In this document: piece by piece, positions 1-8,900 of the stretch
How positions within the stretch are numbered: position 1 is the stretch's first letter
How the letters are laid out: every line of letters begins with the position of its first letter
DNA from: Peribacillus frigoritolerans
GTDB taxonomy: Bacteria > Bacillota > Bacilli > Bacillales > Bacillaceae
Assembly (NCBI RefSeq): GCF_004358755.1
Contig: NZ_SMZY01000003.1
Span: 186,001 to 250,000 of the forward strand
Reading direction: 5' to 3'
DNA length: 64,000 nucleotides
Translations under genes and position numbers: made by a program
The notes under the pieces: generated by a model
The model's input: only the letters and a program-made list of their open reading frames with translations
Told to the model about the DNA's origin: nothing
Databases searched by the model: none

Positions 1-60
1 TAAAAGATTCCTTAATTGGAAAATACTAAATACGGAATCATATGAAAGAGGTGAATTTTC

Positions 61-204
61 ATGACCGTACTTCAAATGAAGCGTTATTTTTTAAGTGAGA
101 AGGAACGCGAAACCTATGAAAAACGCATTTTAAAAAGACAGCCTGAGCTCCGGGAGAGAGTCCTTGAAATGGACGACGAAGAGCTAGTGGAGAGATTGAA
201 ATAA
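61..204 (+). CDS. Small hypothetical protein, 47 aa
   Basis: An ATG follows a good ribosome binding site (AAAGAGGTG, 8-9 bases upstream) and opens 47 codons ending in TAA. The product is very charged: a Lys/Arg/Glu-rich helix-like N-terminal half and an acidic end with the motif EMDDEELVERL. That ending recalls short Bacillus proteins in which 'MTDEEL' is conserved, but I cannot name the family. The opposite-strand frame over this interval has no ribosome binding site and is a shadow. A strong terminator follows 70 bases downstream. Function unknown; it is probably a real gene because of the ribosome binding site and compact ending. Confidence 0.6.
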   Translation: MTVLQMKRYFLSEKERETYEKRILKRQPELRERVLEMDDEELVERLK

Positions 205-276
205 CGAAAGCAAAGTTTAACACCATAGAAAAGCCCTGCACAGTGATACTGGTGCGGGGCTAAGCCCAATAGTCAG

Positions 277-312
277 AAAAGGCCGCCCTGTATATATACA
301 GGGCGGCCTTTT
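277..312. terminator. Bidirectional terminator, perfect 36-bp palindrome
   Basis: The 36 bases are a perfect palindrome centred on TATATA, with GGCCGCCCTG arms flanked by A4 and T4. A-tracts on one side and T-tracts on the other let it terminate both the small + gene and the convergent yuiF. Confidence 0.9.
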
Positions 313-323
313 CTATTTTTCTA

Positions 324-1652
324 TTATAGGACGATTGCAGCTACCCATCCGAAAATAACCAATGGAATGTTATAATGCAGGAATGTCGGCACACATGTAT
401 CCCAAATATGATCGTGCTCTCCGTCAGCATTTAAACCAGATGTTGGTCCAAGTGTACTGTCTGATGCAGGTGAACCCGCGTCACCAAGAGCTCCAGCAGT
501 TCCTATGAGTGCAATGGTAGCCATGGGGCTAAAACCAAGCTCAAGGCAAAGCGGTACAAAAAGAGTTGCAATGATTGGCACTGTTGAGAACGATGAACCG
601 ATTCCCATTGTAACAAGCAGACCAACGAGCAGCATTAATAGAGCTGCAATAGACTGATTTCCGCCAATTAATTCAGCAGAAGTTTTAACCAAAGTATCGA
701 TATGACCTGTTTCTTTCATGACAGCTGCAAAGCCGGAAGATGCAAGCATAACAAAGCCAATGAATGCCATCATTCTCATACCGTTAGTCAATAGCTGATC
801 CGCTTCATTCCATTTCATTGCCCCTGTTGCATAAAGAACAATAATTCCCGCCAGTGCTCCGAAAATCATTCCTTCTACTTCCAGTTTCTGCGAAAGGAAT
901 AATTGAACACTTAACGAAACAATAATAGCAAGTATTGCAAAAGAAACACTTTTTTTCGTATAAACAGCTGATGTATGTCCAGCTATTTCTTTTGTCTCAT
1001 ATGAACGTTTCTTTCTGTAAGTAAAGAAAGCCAGGATTAGACCGGCAACCATACCTGCTGAAGGAATCAGCATCGCCTTAGGAATATCCTTAAGACTAAT
1101 GGACAAGCCGCCAGCTGCCATATTCTCTTGAAGAATTCCATGGAAAATCGCACCGAATCCGACTGGCAGCAGCATATAAGGTGTAATTAATCCAAATGAA
1201 ATGACAACAGCGATTAAACGGCGATCCAACTGCAATTGATTTAACACCTTTAATAAAGGCGGAATCAATACAGGTATAAACGCGATGTGTACAGGTACAA
1301 CATTTTGTGAAAAAATAGAAATAATCAAGATAATAATGATGATAAGTACTTTTGAAAGAGATTTCCTTCTCTCTTCCCCTTCTTTACCAACTAGTTTAAT
1401 AGCTGCTTCCACCATTGCATCAGGCAAGCCTGTTTTTGAAAGAGCAACAGCAAAAGCGCCAAGCAGAGCATAACTCAGGGCTACGGTTGCGTTCCCGCCA
1501 AGGCCGCCTGTAAATGTTTCAATTGTCGCCTTTAAATCCAGTCCGCCTGTTAAACCTCCAACAAGCGCGCCTGCCACTAGGGAAAATACAACATTAACCC
1601 TCAGCAAGCTTAAAACAAGCATGACCAAAACAGCCAAAATAACTGCATTCAT
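324..1652 (-). CDS. yuiF: YuiF-like Na+/H+ antiporter family transporter
   Basis: A 442-residue polytopic inner-membrane protein of the NhaC/ion-transporter superfamily, with about a dozen hydrophobic segments. Both family halves are visible: an N-terminal bundle, a short charged cytoplasmic loop around residues 215-230 ([12 protein letters not shown]), and a conserved C-terminal region with [19 protein letters not shown], which I recognise from YuiF. The family is annotated as Na+/H+ antiporter. I recall comparative-genomics work proposing a histidine-transport role, so the substrate is open. The start has a clear ribosome binding site (GGAGG). It is monocistronic, with a promoter-like pair upstream and a palindromic terminator downstream. 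Confidence 0.85.
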   Translation of the reverse strand: MNAVILAVLVMLVLSLLRVNVVFSLVAGALVGGLTGGLDLKATIETFTGGLGGNATVALSYALLGAFAVALSKTGLPDAMVEAAIKLVGKEGEERRKSLSKVLIIIIILIISIFSQNVVPVHIAFIPVLIPPLLKVLNQLQLDRRLIAVVISFGLITPYMLLPVGFGAIFHGILQENMAAGGLSISLKDIPKAMLIPSAGMVAGLILAFFTYRKKRSYETKEIAGHTSAVYTKKSVSFAILAIIVSLSVQLFLSQKLEVEGMIFGALAGIIVLYATGAMKWNEADQLLTNGMRMMAFIGFVMLASSGFAAVMKETGHIDTLVKTSAELIGGNQSIAALLMLLVGLLVTMGIGSSFSTVPIIATLFVPLCLELGFSPMATIALIGTAGALGDAGSPASDSTLGPTSGLNADGEHDHIWDTCVPTFLHYNIPLVIFGWVAAIVL

Positions 1653-1721
1653 TTATAAAACCTCCGGAATCTTTTCACTTTAGTGTGCTAATGTATTAGA
1701 GAGATAAAATTCAATAGAATT

Positions 1722-1751
1722 AAAATAACATACTTTCTTTTTTAGTGTCAA
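1722..1751 (-). promoter_or_regulatory. Candidate sigma-A promoter of yuiF with flanking repeats
   Basis: On the minus strand a perfect -35 (TTGACA, 1746-1751) stands 17-18 bases from a weak -10 (TATTTT/TTATTT, 1722-1728). A near-duplicate motif, TTTAGTGT...AATGTA, occurs at 1741-1755 over the -35 and again at 1679-1695. The second copy contains the inverted repeat CTAAT-GT-ATTAG (1688-1699). This could be an operator pair, but no regulator can be named from sequence. Confidence 0.5.
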
Positions 1752-1910
1752 TGTAAAAATTTTATTATATTAGCAGACTAAAGGATATTGAATGAACTCC
1801 GTTGAAAGATGAATAGAAAAGGATATTTTATGGGTGAATTTGAAATGGATTTTGTTGTTTTTATTCAGTTTCCGGAGCGGTGACTAAGACCACACAAAAA
1901 AGAACAGGAA

Positions 1911-1937
1911 AAAAGACACTGATTGATCAGTGCCTTT
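1911..1937 (-). terminator. Terminator of pepA
   Basis: Read on the minus strand: CACTGAT/ATCAGTG arms with a two-base loop, followed by a T-run. It lies just past the pepA stop codon. Confidence 0.85.
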
Positions 1938-1945
1938 TCCCGCCA

Positions 1946-3436
1946 TTAAACCTCAAATCGTTCCACGAAAGCAGCAAGCGTTCTGGCCATGACGCCAGTG
2001 CCTCCCGAAGGTCCCAGATCATCTGCATTATTTGATGTGGCTGTTCCTGCGATGTCTAAATGGACCCAAGGCGTTCCTTCTGCGAATTCACCAATAAACG
2101 TTCCCGCCATGATGGCATGACCTTCACGTCCAGGAGAGTTATTCAAATCCGCCATTTTACTGCCTCGCACTTTATCAATGTCTTTTTTAGTAATCGGCAG
2201 TCGCCAGATTGGCTCGCCGCATTCGCAGGATGCTTCCAGCACTTGCTCAAATAATGCTTCATCATTTGTCATTGCACCTGTTATATGTGTTCCAAGGGCA
2301 ATGATGACTCCGCCTGTTAATGTCGCAACGTCCACTAAGTAATTTGCGCCATGATGCTTGGCATATGTGATCCCGTCAGCAAGAACTAATCGACCTTCTG
2401 CATCTGTATTCAGTACTTCAATTGTTTTTCCGCTAAGGGAGACAATGACATCATCAGGCTTGAATGCATTGCCGCTGATCATGTTGTCGGTTGAAGGAAT
2501 CACAGCCAGTACGTTTTGTTCCGGCTTCAGCTTTCCGATGATCTCCATTGCACCTAAAACTGCTGCAGCACCGCCCATATCTGATTTCATGCCGACAATT
2601 CCGTCTTTCGGCTTAATTGAATAGCCTCCAGTATCAAAGGTAATCCCTTTTCCAACGAGGCCAATGACATCTGTCCATTCCTCTTTGCCCTGATATTTAA
2701 GAACAATCATTTTCGGCGGTTCATCAGACCCCTTATTTACGGCAAGAAGAGCTCCCATTCCCAGCTTCTCCATATCTTCCTTTTCAAGCACTTCATATTC
2801 GAATCCGTATTTCTGGGCGACATCCACCGAGTATTTAGCAAGTTCTGTTGCTGTTAGTATGTTACCTGGCATGTTGACAAGCGTTCTTGCAGAATTCGTT
2901 CCCTCTCCAAAGGCAGATCCAACTGTAAGACTTGAGCGAATTTCGGCTTCATCCTCTTTTGAGATAATTGTCACTTGATTGATATTTCGTTCAGGCTCGT
3001 TTGATCTTTGTTTATAGTCCTGTATTTTATATGTAGAAAGCGGAAGAACTTCTGCTAACGCATGAGCAGCTTCGTTTCCTTGAACATGTTCATTTGTGAA
3101 TGAATCAAGAACGATCGAAAACGATTGAATTTTTGCATTTTGCAGCGTTTTGAAAAGCTTCGCAAAAGATTCTCTGGCAGCATCAAAATCGTATTCCTTT
3201 TCTTTGCCGAGACCAGCAAAAAAGATTCGTTTTGTAGCCATTTTGCCAAGAGTATGTACTTTTGATATTTCTTTCTTTCTGGACGAAATATCGCCGTCTT
3301 TTACAAGCGATGAAATCTGGCCTTCGAGCTTATGATCAAGTTCAGCTAAAGGACCTTCAAACGCGCCGTTTTTTTGAAACAATCCAAAGATGATTGTTTC
3401 TTCGTTCCATTTAATTGTTGACTGAATATGAAACAT
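1946..3436 (-). CDS. pepA: Leucyl aminopeptidase (M17, PepA/YuiE)
   Basis: A 496-residue cytosolic M17 aminopeptidase that removes N-terminal residues from peptides. It has a variable N-terminal alpha/beta domain (about residues 1-170) and a C-terminal catalytic domain. Hallmarks seen are the metal/substrate segment [14 protein letters not shown], the downstream SDMGGAAA and the family signature [12 protein letters not shown], which carry the two-metal site. The C-terminal ATLTG and GPSGGTG segments are also typical. Length matches the family. It starts 15 bases after the DUF309 stop codon behind GGAGGTG, so the two genes look co-transcribed, with a terminator after pepA. Confidence 0.95.
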   Translation of the reverse strand: MFHIQSTIKWNEETIIFGLFQKNGAFEGPLAELDHKLEGQISSLVKDGDISSRKKEISKVHTLGKMATKRIFFAGLGKEKEYDFDAARESFAKLFKTLQNAKIQSFSIVLDSFTNEHVQGNEAAHALAEVLPLSTYKIQDYKQRSNEPERNINQVTIISKEDEAEIRSSLTVGSAFGEGTNSARTLVNMPGNILTATELAKYSVDVAQKYGFEYEVLEKEDMEKLGMGALLAVNKGSDEPPKMIVLKYQGKEEWTDVIGLVGKGITFDTGGYSIKPKDGIVGMKSDMGGAAAVLGAMEIIGKLKPEQNVLAVIPSTDNMISGNAFKPDDVIVSLSGKTIEVLNTDAEGRLVLADGITYAKHHGANYLVDVATLTGGVIIALGTHITGAMTNDEALFEQVLEASCECGEPIWRLPITKKDIDKVRGSKMADLNNSPGREGHAIMAGTFIGEFAEGTPWVHLDIAGTATSNNADDLGPSGGTGVMARTLAAFVERFEV

Positions 3437-3451
3437 GAAAACACACCTCCA

Positions 3452-3850
3452 TTAATAATTAGGTTTCCCCGGGTCTTCTTCAAGGTATAGAAATAGAGCA
3501 GGCAATTTAGGCAGCTGCCCGGCTTCTTCAAAAGAAACAGACTGAATGCCTGCAGGAATAATCATCAGGCATTCCTCAATGAATGCATTTACGTTTTCAA
3601 GGTCCACTCCCCAATGGAATGGGCGGTAAGACTGTATGTATGAGTGTCCGGCTTGCATCATGAGCCTTGCTCCTTTAATATTGCCATATTCATAATGATA
3701 AATAGCAACTGTCATTTGCAGCAGGCCTTTTAGAAATAAATTATCCTTCTCAGTCAGCCAGATTAATTCAAGCAAATCATGGCAAGTATAATAATCGCCT
3801 TCATTAAAATGGATAAAAAACTGATAATATTCCATTGGGTAAAGAGTCAC
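3452..3850 (-). CDS. DUF309 domain protein
   Basis: A 132-residue protein with the DUF309 signature: a helical N-terminus (YPMEYYQFFIHFNEGDYYTCHDLLELIW) containing the family's 'E/N-G-x-Y...C-H-[DE]-L-L-E-x-[IL]-W' core. A second helical part carries the conserved GLLQMTVAIYHYEYGN. The family is related to YpuF-like proteins of unknown biochemical role. It is the first gene of a two-gene unit with pepA and is divergent from yuiD. No catalytic claim is justified. Confidence 0.85.
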   Translation of the reverse strand: MTLYPMEYYQFFIHFNEGDYYTCHDLLELIWLTEKDNLFLKGLLQMTVAIYHYEYGNIKGARLMMQAGHSYIQSYRPFHWGVDLENVNAFIEECLMIIPAGIQSVSFEEAGQLPKLPALFLYLEEDPGKPNY

Positions 3851-4008
3851 GTGGCATGCACTCCTCTCTGACCTTATTGTATCAAAGGATAAAAAGTTTT
3901 TATACTATTTGAACAAATGACAGAGGATAAGGGCATGAATGCATGGAACTATACCATACAGTCAATAACAGAACATTTATTTTTTGAACCGAAAGGATGT
4001 CCGACTTC

Positions 4009-4488
4009 ATGGAGATACTGCTTAATTTCCCGCTATTAGCTTCCCTTGCAGCCATTTTCTTTGCGCAATTTGTAAAAGTCCCGATTACGTATATTGCGAC
4101 CCGTAAAATTGACTGGTCTCTTATTTTAAGCACAGGGGGGATGCCAAGTTCCCATTCTGCAGCTGTCACGGCACTTGCAACGGGAGTCGCTCTCGATAAT
4201 GGGCTTGCTTCTTCCCTCTTTGCGGTTTCAGCCGTTTTTGCCATCATCACCATGTTTGATGCTACGGGAGTAAGAAGACATGCCGGAGAGCAGGCCACAG
4301 TTCTTAATAAACTCGTAACTGATTTTAATACATTTGTAGGCGAGGCAAAATCATGGCCGCAGCAGGAAGAAGAAGAAAAGCAGAAGAAATTGAAAGAACT
4401 TCTCGGGCATCAGCCTATTGAAGTATTCTTTGGTGGCCTGACAGGAATATTTTTAGCACTGTTTCTGCACTACCTATTCATCTTGTAA
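4009..4488 (+). CDS. yuiD: YuiD, DUF212 / PAP2-related membrane protein
   Basis: A membrane protein of about 159 residues in the divergent PAP2 (DUF212) family, distantly related to vanadium haloperoxidases and acid phosphatases. The conserved GGMPSSHSAAVTAL block and DATGVRRHAGEQA match the family. The N-terminus and the last 25 residues are hydrophobic, with a basic/acidic helix between (QEEEEKQKKLKELL). An in-frame ATG at 3997 would add four residues, but it abuts the ribosome binding site. The ATG at 4009 has usable spacing and gives the family-like start MEILLNFPLL. The BtuF-like gene follows 13 bases after the stop codon. Substrate unknown. Confidence 0.85.
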   Translation: MEILLNFPLLASLAAIFFAQFVKVPITYIATRKIDWSLILSTGGMPSSHSAAVTALATGVALDNGLASSLFAVSAVFAIITMFDATGVRRHAGEQATVLNKLVTDFNTFVGEAKSWPQQEEEEKQKKLKELLGHQPIEVFFGGLTGIFLALFLHYLFIL

Positions 4489-4501
4489 AGGAGGAATTGT
4501 T

Positions 4502-5317
4502 TTGCGGTTAATATCTATTTGCCCAAGCAATACAGAGCTTGCCGCCTATTTAGGTCTGACTGACGATCTGATTGCAGTTGATGATTATTCTGACTGGCCT
4601 GAGCAAGTGAAGGATCTGCCGCGCCTCGGACCTGACCTGTCCATTAATATGGATCTTGTTGAACAATTGAAGCCTGACCTTGTACTCGCTTCATTGAGTG
4701 TGCCGGGTATGGAAAAAAACGTGGATGAACTTAAAAAAAGAGAGATCCCTCACCTTGTTTTAAACCCTCAGTCATTCGAGGATATAGGAAATGATTTAAT
4801 GGCTGCAGGCATTGCTGCAGGGAAGGAAAAAGAAGCTGCCGCAGTTGTTTCCCGTTATCATCAAATTTTAAATGACTATAAAGAAAAAGCCTCAAAGCTT
4901 GAGCATTATCCTGAAGTTTATTTTGAATGGTGGCCTAATCCCATTTTTACACCTGGTCAAATAAACTGGCTGACAGAAATGTGTGAACTCGCAGGAGGGC
5001 GCAATAGTTTCCGTGATGTGGAGCTTGCGAGTGTCCAAACAAGCTGGGATGACATTATTCGCAGGAATCCTGATCATATTTGTCTTGCTTGGGTCGGAGT
5101 TAAGCAAAGCAGGATGAAAATCCAGCATGTTTTAAAGCGTGAATCGGCAGAAAACCTTGCTGCCGTCAGAGAGAATCGCATTCACCTGCTTGAGGAACAG
5201 CTATATTGCAGACCATCACCAAGGCTCTTAAATGGACTTGCGAAACTTGCAGCCATCCTTCATCCGGATCACTTTCCGCAGCCTGAAGAGAAAGATTCCC
5301 TAATTTCTATTACATAG
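4502..5317 (+). CDS. Cobalamin/heme ABC-type binding protein (BtuF-like) without signal peptide
   Basis: A 271-residue member of the BtuF/FepB periplasmic-binding superfamily (COG0614): N-terminal lobe (residues 1-95, starting RLISICPSNTELAAYLG), a long linking helix (about 96-135) and a C-terminal lobe ending RPSPRLLNGLAKLAAILHPD. The TTG start sits behind a very strong AAAGGAGG. The coding sequence begins directly with the first beta strand: there is no signal peptide or lipobox and no room for one, since yuiD ends 13 bases earlier. No permease or ATPase gene is adjacent. It may act in the cytosol as a cobalamin-binding protein of unknown role. A terminator follows. Confidence 0.8.
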   Translation: MRLISICPSNTELAAYLGLTDDLIAVDDYSDWPEQVKDLPRLGPDLSINMDLVEQLKPDLVLASLSVPGMEKNVDELKKREIPHLVLNPQSFEDIGNDLMAAGIAAGKEKEAAAVVSRYHQILNDYKEKASKLEHYPEVYFEWWPNPIFTPGQINWLTEMCELAGGRNSFRDVELASVQTSWDDIIRRNPDHICLAWVGVKQSRMKIQHVLKRESAENLAAVRENRIHLLEEQLYCRPSPRLLNGLAKLAAILHPDHFPQPEEKDSLISIT

Positions 5318-5348
5318 AAAAAGCCCAGGTTAAAAACCTGGGCTTTTT
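5318..5348. terminator. Bidirectional terminator
   Basis: AAAAAGCCCAGGT and ACCTGGGCTTTTT arms enclose a short A-rich loop. It serves the BtuF-like gene on + and, read in reverse, the yuiC side on -. Confidence 0.9.
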
Positions 5349-5470
5349 CCGTGGCTGAGAATTCTTTTGAGATTAATTCCGAGACATTGGACTAATCCCG
5401 AAGTAATAACCGGTTGCCCAGCAAGAATGTACCAGACCTTAAGCGGTTTGCCATCAATTTCGCCATGCAT
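5330..5470 (-). CDS. Candidate small protein downstream of yuiC, 46 aa
   Basis: Two bases after the yuiC stop codon, an ATG opens 46 codons. An AAGGA (the yuiC stop is embedded in it) lies three bases upstream, which is close but usable. The product contains KPLKVWYILAGQ and VQCLGINLKRIL, a composition more like protein than noise, and codon use is ordinary for the window. The stop codon lies inside the downstream terminator hairpin, which is unusual. I know no family for it. It may instead be a non-coding tail of the yuiC transcript. Confidence 0.35.
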   Translation of the reverse strand: MHGEIDGKPLKVWYILAGQPVITSGLVQCLGINLKRILSHGKSPGF

Positions 5471-5472
5471 CC

Positions 5473-6171
5473 TTAACTTTTCGTTTTGGGTTTCATGTAT
5501 TTTTGACGAAATGTCTGCATCGACTTATTTTCATTCAATTTCGTCAATTCATTTTCAGTTAATCGTCCGTTTCCTTTTTGGACGATATATATGTCTAACG
5601 TTTTTTTGCCCCAAAATTGAAAGACTTCTTCAACAGTATCGTAATAAAGATCCAGTTCATTCCCCTTTATCGCACCGCCCTTGTCTGCTACAACACCAAA
5701 GCCGTAACCTGGAATAAACAAAATGGTTCCTATCGGAAACACACTTAAATCAGCTGCTATGGTTGAATACAAATCTCTTTTCACTTTCACCCCAGAATAC
5801 GTAATGCCATATTCGGGATGTTCAGGTTTTTTGCCTGTTGATTCATAGCCAGCTGTATATCCTGTTGCTGTTACTTCTTGTTTAGGGTATTGTGACCAGT
5901 CAATTTCATTTTCAAGCGATATTTGATCTAACGAGCTTCCGCTTGAAGAAATCGCGGCTGTGGCCGTTTTTTCACTGTGCAGAGATTTAGGGACGAGTCC
6001 GGTCAGCTTATACGGATGCCCTTCACTTTCCAATATGCCCTTGCTCCACCCATTAAAAACAGGCAGATCCTTTGCCTCTGCACCTGAAAAAGATTTTAAA
6101 GTGGTACCGAGCGCCATTAGTAATAATAGTGTCATTAACAGACGCCTTAACCAGGTTTTCGTCCTATCCAT
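5473..6171 (-). CDS. yuiC: YuiC, 3D-domain cell wall lytic protein
   Basis: A 232-residue secreted or membrane-anchored protein. It has a basic N-terminus with one hydrophobic segment (about residues 10-30), a linker, then a 3D domain (about 115-215). The three aspartates that name the domain are visible around [20 protein letters not shown], inside a double-psi barrel also found in lytic transglycosylases such as MltA and in Sps/YocH-type proteins. B. subtilis YuiC is, from memory, a sporulation-associated muralytic enzyme. The start has GAGAGGAGTG about 12 bases upstream. It lies above the candidate 46-codon frame. Confidence 0.88.
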   Translation of the reverse strand: MDRTKTWLRRLLMTLLLLMALGTTLKSFSGAEAKDLPVFNGWSKGILESEGHPYKLTGLVPKSLHSEKTATAAISSSGSSLDQISLENEIDWSQYPKQEVTATGYTAGYESTGKKPEHPEYGITYSGVKVKRDLYSTIAADLSVFPIGTILFIPGYGFGVVADKGGAIKGNELDLYYDTVEEVFQFWGKKTLDIYIVQKGNGRLTENELTKLNENKSMQTFRQKYMKPKTKS

Positions 6172-6274
6172 TTACGATGTGTTCACTCCTCTCACATCCA
6201 TAATCGTTTCCAAATGGTAAACGAAATATTCAGGATAGAGAGGGATCCATATTTTACAAGTGTTGTTTTTCCAA

Positions 6275-6306
6275 AAATAAAAAGACCTGCACACGATGTA
6301 CAGATC
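6275..6306 (-). terminator. Terminator of yuiB
   Basis: Minus-strand hairpin GATCTGTAC/GTGCAGGTC, with two G-U pairs, followed by TTTTTATTTTT immediately after yuiB. Confidence 0.7.
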
Positions 6307-6311
6307 ACATT

Positions 6312-6629
6312 TTAAAACATTTGATATCCTTTTTTGCGGAGCATGTTAATAACAATTCCAGACACAACTGCCCCGATAAAACCGCACACAAGAATTAGAA
6401 TATCGGCCAAAGCCAAAGACGTAATACGCTCTCCAAGGGATGAAAAAGAGGATCCAGGTGAGGTAAAGTACTCTGTGAATCTCACATTATCTACTATCAA
6501 TATACAGACAATCGGATAGATAATAGCCATGATCCAAGACATGCGAAGCAGCATATTCAGCAAGAAACCGATTCCAAAGAATAATACAAAGAATAAAAGC
6601 ATCGAAATCATCAATACAGGTAAAAACAA
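6312..6629 (-). CDS. yuiB: YuiB, small integral membrane protein
   Basis: A 105-residue protein with three or four hydrophobic helices: about residues 3-25, 30-48 and 75-98. A polar loop sits between (SPGSSFSSLGER) and a basic C-terminus (RKKGYQMF) suggests a cytoplasmic end. Position and length fit YuiB. No enzymatic motif is visible. It lies downstream of yuiA and, given the 75-base gap without a terminator, is probably co-transcribed with it. Function unknown. Confidence 0.75.
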   Translation of the reverse strand: MFLPVLMISMLLFFVLFFGIGFLLNMLLRMSWIMAIIYPIVCILIVDNVRFTEYFTSPGSSFSSLGERITSLALADILILVCGFIGAVVSGIVINMLRKKGYQMF

Positions 6630-6704
6630 GTTATCGCCTCCAGTACACCTATTTAAGTGTACTGAACAAGCGATATTCAGTCAATCGGAAAAACATTGAA
6701 CGTT

Positions 6705-6833
6705 TTATGAAGACTTCTTTCCAGTTCCGTTGCAGCAATCACACGTCTCTGAACCGCCAAGAAGCAATTGAAAATAACCTTTACCTGAACAATATGGACA
6801 TTCTTTCTTTTCGATAGCAGATGTATTCATCAT
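6705..6833 (-). CDS. yuiA: YuiA-like zinc-finger microprotein, 42 aa
   Basis: A 42-codon gene beginning with two consecutive ATGs, five bases after AAAGGGGAG. The sequence carries two CxxCxGxG-type knuckles, CPYCSGKGYF and CDCCNGTG, the zinc-binding pattern of the DnaJ cysteine-rich domain. It should bind one zinc ion. YuiA of B. subtilis has the same layout, including the intervening QLLLGGSETC. It lies just upstream of yuiB. Its role is not known; a redox or chaperone-adaptor function would be speculation. Confidence 0.85.
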   Translation of the reverse strand: MMNTSAIEKKECPYCSGKGYFQLLLGGSETCDCCNGTGKKSS

Positions 6834-6927
6834 CTATTCTCCCCTTTGTCAAGTATCTCTTTTTAGATATTGAAGATACTATATCAGGTTCTTTGTAAAG
6901 GATAAAGGGAGAAAATCTCACGGGATT

Positions 6928-6951
6928 CTTGATGTAAGCGAATACATCAAG
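6928..6951. repeat. Inverted repeat between the NUDIX gene and yuiA
   Basis: Perfect 9-bp arms CTTGATGTA and TACATCAAG around AGCGAA. There is no T-run in either direction, so it is a weak terminator at best; it could be an operator for the yuiA promoter. Confidence 0.45.
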
Positions 6952-6993
6952 CTAATCCTTCTTTTTTCTCAATTTTTCTTATTATTTTGAAAA

Positions 6994-7476
6994 TTATAAA
7001 AATATACGGTATGAGGTGTATCCAAACTGATCGCCAGGGTTCAGGCCTTCAATTTTATAAAGCATTTTCTCAAATGTTTCTTCTGCAAATGACTGAAGCA
7101 GCAGCGATGCATTCTCGTCACCCTTAAGAATTTGAGGCGGAAAAAAAGCAGCTTCAAACAGTTCATCTTCCTGTACAATAACTGCAGAAGAATTCGCCTT
7201 CAATTTAAAAATAATCATATTATCACTGATCGTATTTTGAATGACGCCTGACCGAATCCCAATGACGCCTTCTACTTCTGTTTCTATTCCGGTTTCCTCA
7301 TGAATTTCACGAACAATCGCTTCATCCAGTGTTTCCCCCTCATTCACAAATCCTGCTGGAAAAGACCACTTCCCTTTCAATCCGCCGTATTTCTTTTTTA
7401 CGACTAGCCAGTCCCCATTTTCGTTTTCTACTACACCAGAAACAGCAATCCATACATTCCCCCGCTTATTTGCCAC
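6994..7476 (-). CDS. NUDIX hydrolase
   Basis: A 160-residue NUDIX protein. The Nudix box GX5EX7REUXEEXGU is intact (GFVNEGETLDEAIVREIHEETGI, about residues 43-65), so it should hydrolyse nucleoside-diphosphate-linked substrates with Mg2+. The N-terminal strand WIAVSGVVENENGDWLVVKKKYGG is typical. It starts with GTG behind GGGGGAG. It sits alone between yumB and yuiA with its own upstream region; this position is not one I associate with the B. subtilis order, so it may be a lineage-specific insertion. Substrate cannot be read from sequence. Confidence 0.88.
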   Translation of the reverse strand: MANKRGNVWIAVSGVVENENGDWLVVKKKYGGLKGKWSFPAGFVNEGETLDEAIVREIHEETGIETEVEGVIGIRSGVIQNTISDNMIIFKLKANSSAVIVQEDELFEAAFFPPQILKGDENASLLLQSFAEETFEKMLYKIEGLNPGDQFGYTSYRIFL

Positions 7477-7523
7477 TTTAATCTCCCCCTTTTGACTTTT
7501 TATATTTCATTTAATTTTTCCAA

Positions 7524-7560
7524 TAAAAAAAGACAAAAGCACAAGGCTTCTGTCTTTTAT
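7524..7560 (-). terminator. Terminator of yumB
   Basis: Minus-strand hairpin AAAAGACAGAAGC/GCTTTTGTCTTTT with a 5-base loop and trailing T-run, 13 bases past the yumB stop codon. Confidence 0.9.
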
Positions 7561-7573
7561 TTTACTCTACTTC

Positions 7574-8788
7574 TTAGAAAAATTTAAATTTACCTTTTTT
7601 AACGACTAATCCAGCTCCGCCAACCATTAAGAGAGCACGGTTATCAATCATTTTCTTCATGAATGAAGCTTTTGTTCCCATTACTTTCTTGCCAAATACC
7701 ATACCTACAGCATCATCTTCTCCAAGTGAAGCAACTGTACCTTTGATGTCTGGTTTGAATTCTTCCATTTCACCTTGGTCACGAACGGCAACAGCAATGT
7801 TTTTAGCAGCTGTAATACCTTGCTGCATCGCAATTTGAGCCGTTGGAGGATATGGACGGTTGATTTCTTCGTTGATCACTAGAGAACAGTCGCCAATGAT
7901 GAATACATCTTCATGGTTAGGAGCTCTTAGGTAAGAATCAACTTTTACGCGTCCGCGCATATTTTCAAAACCAGCTTCTTCAACGATGCTGTTTCCGCGC
8001 ACACCTGCTGCCCATACAACTGTATCAGCTTTGATTTCTTCCATTACGTCGTCTTTCGCAACAATAATACCATCTTCTACACATTCTTTAATTGCAGTGC
8101 CTATCTTGAATTCTACACCTTTACGCTCTAAGTGGTTAACAGCGTATTCTACAAGTTCAGGATCAAATCCAGGAAGAGCTGTTGGTGCAGCTTCTACACA
8201 GATAATGCGTACTTTCTTATGATCAACATCGTACTCGCGGCAAAGCTCAGGAACACGGTTAGCAAGCTCGCCCAGGAACTCGATGCCAGTGAAGCCGGCT
8301 CCGCCGACAACAATTGCAAGACGCTGGTCGCGTTTTACTTCTTCTGTGTTGTAAGTAGCAAATTGATATTCGATATGCTCGCGCAATTGACGCGCAGCAT
8401 TGATGTTAGTAATACCGAAAGCGTACTCTTTCAAGCCTTTGATTCCAAATGTTTCTGGATGAGATCCAAGAGAAATCACCAGGTAGTCATACTCAAGCTC
8501 GCCATTTGCAAGAACAATTTTCTTTTCATCTTTGTTAATCGAAACAACTGTTTCTTTCACAAATTTCACACGGCTGTTATCAATAACATCTTTCACTTGG
8601 TATCTTGCTTTATCATGATGCAAAGTACCAGCTGATGCCTCGTGCAGCCATGTTGTTTCATAGTGATAATCATTTTTGTTAACGAGTGTTAGATCTGCTT
8701 CGTTAACACCGATCATTTTTTGAAGACGTGTAACTGCCATTAATCCGCCGTAACCTGCACCTAAAACTACTATTTTGGGCTTTCTCAA
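7574..8788 (-). CDS. yumB: Type II NADH dehydrogenase (YumB)
   Basis: A 404-residue FAD-dependent NADH:quinone oxidoreductase of the NDH-2 family. It shows an N-terminal FAD-binding motif ([14 protein letters not shown]), a second dinucleotide fold for NADH ([18 protein letters not shown], about residues 155-175), and the FAD-proximal VFIIGDCS block. The amphipathic C-terminus ([27 protein letters not shown]) suits peripheral membrane attachment. The longer frame upstream would add 27 unlikely residues. The TTG at 8788 follows GGTGG by 11 bases and gives the family-like start MRKPK; GTG at 8797 is too close to the ribosome binding site. It is divergent from yumC. Confidence 0.9.
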   Translation of the reverse strand: MRKPKIVVLGAGYGGLMAVTRLQKMIGVNEADLTLVNKNDYHYETTWLHEASAGTLHHDKARYQVKDVIDNSRVKFVKETVVSINKDEKKIVLANGELEYDYLVISLGSHPETFGIKGLKEYAFGITNINAARQLREHIEYQFATYNTEEVKRDQRLAIVVGGAGFTGIEFLGELANRVPELCREYDVDHKKVRIICVEAAPTALPGFDPELVEYAVNHLERKGVEFKIGTAIKECVEDGIIVAKDDVMEEIKADTVVWAAGVRGNSIVEEAGFENMRGRVKVDSYLRAPNHEDVFIIGDCSLVINEEINRPYPPTAQIAMQQGITAAKNIAVAVRDQGEMEEFKPDIKGTVASLGEDDAVGMVFGKKVMGTKASFMKKMIDNRALLMVGGAGLVVKKGKFKFF

Positions 8789-8900
8789 CCGAATCACATC
8801 CACCTTTTTTTCTGAATTTGTTGTAAAGAATGAAATAAATTCTATACTGATTATCTTCCGCTGCTTCACAACATTTTATTTTGTTTTGCCTAAAAAAGTA

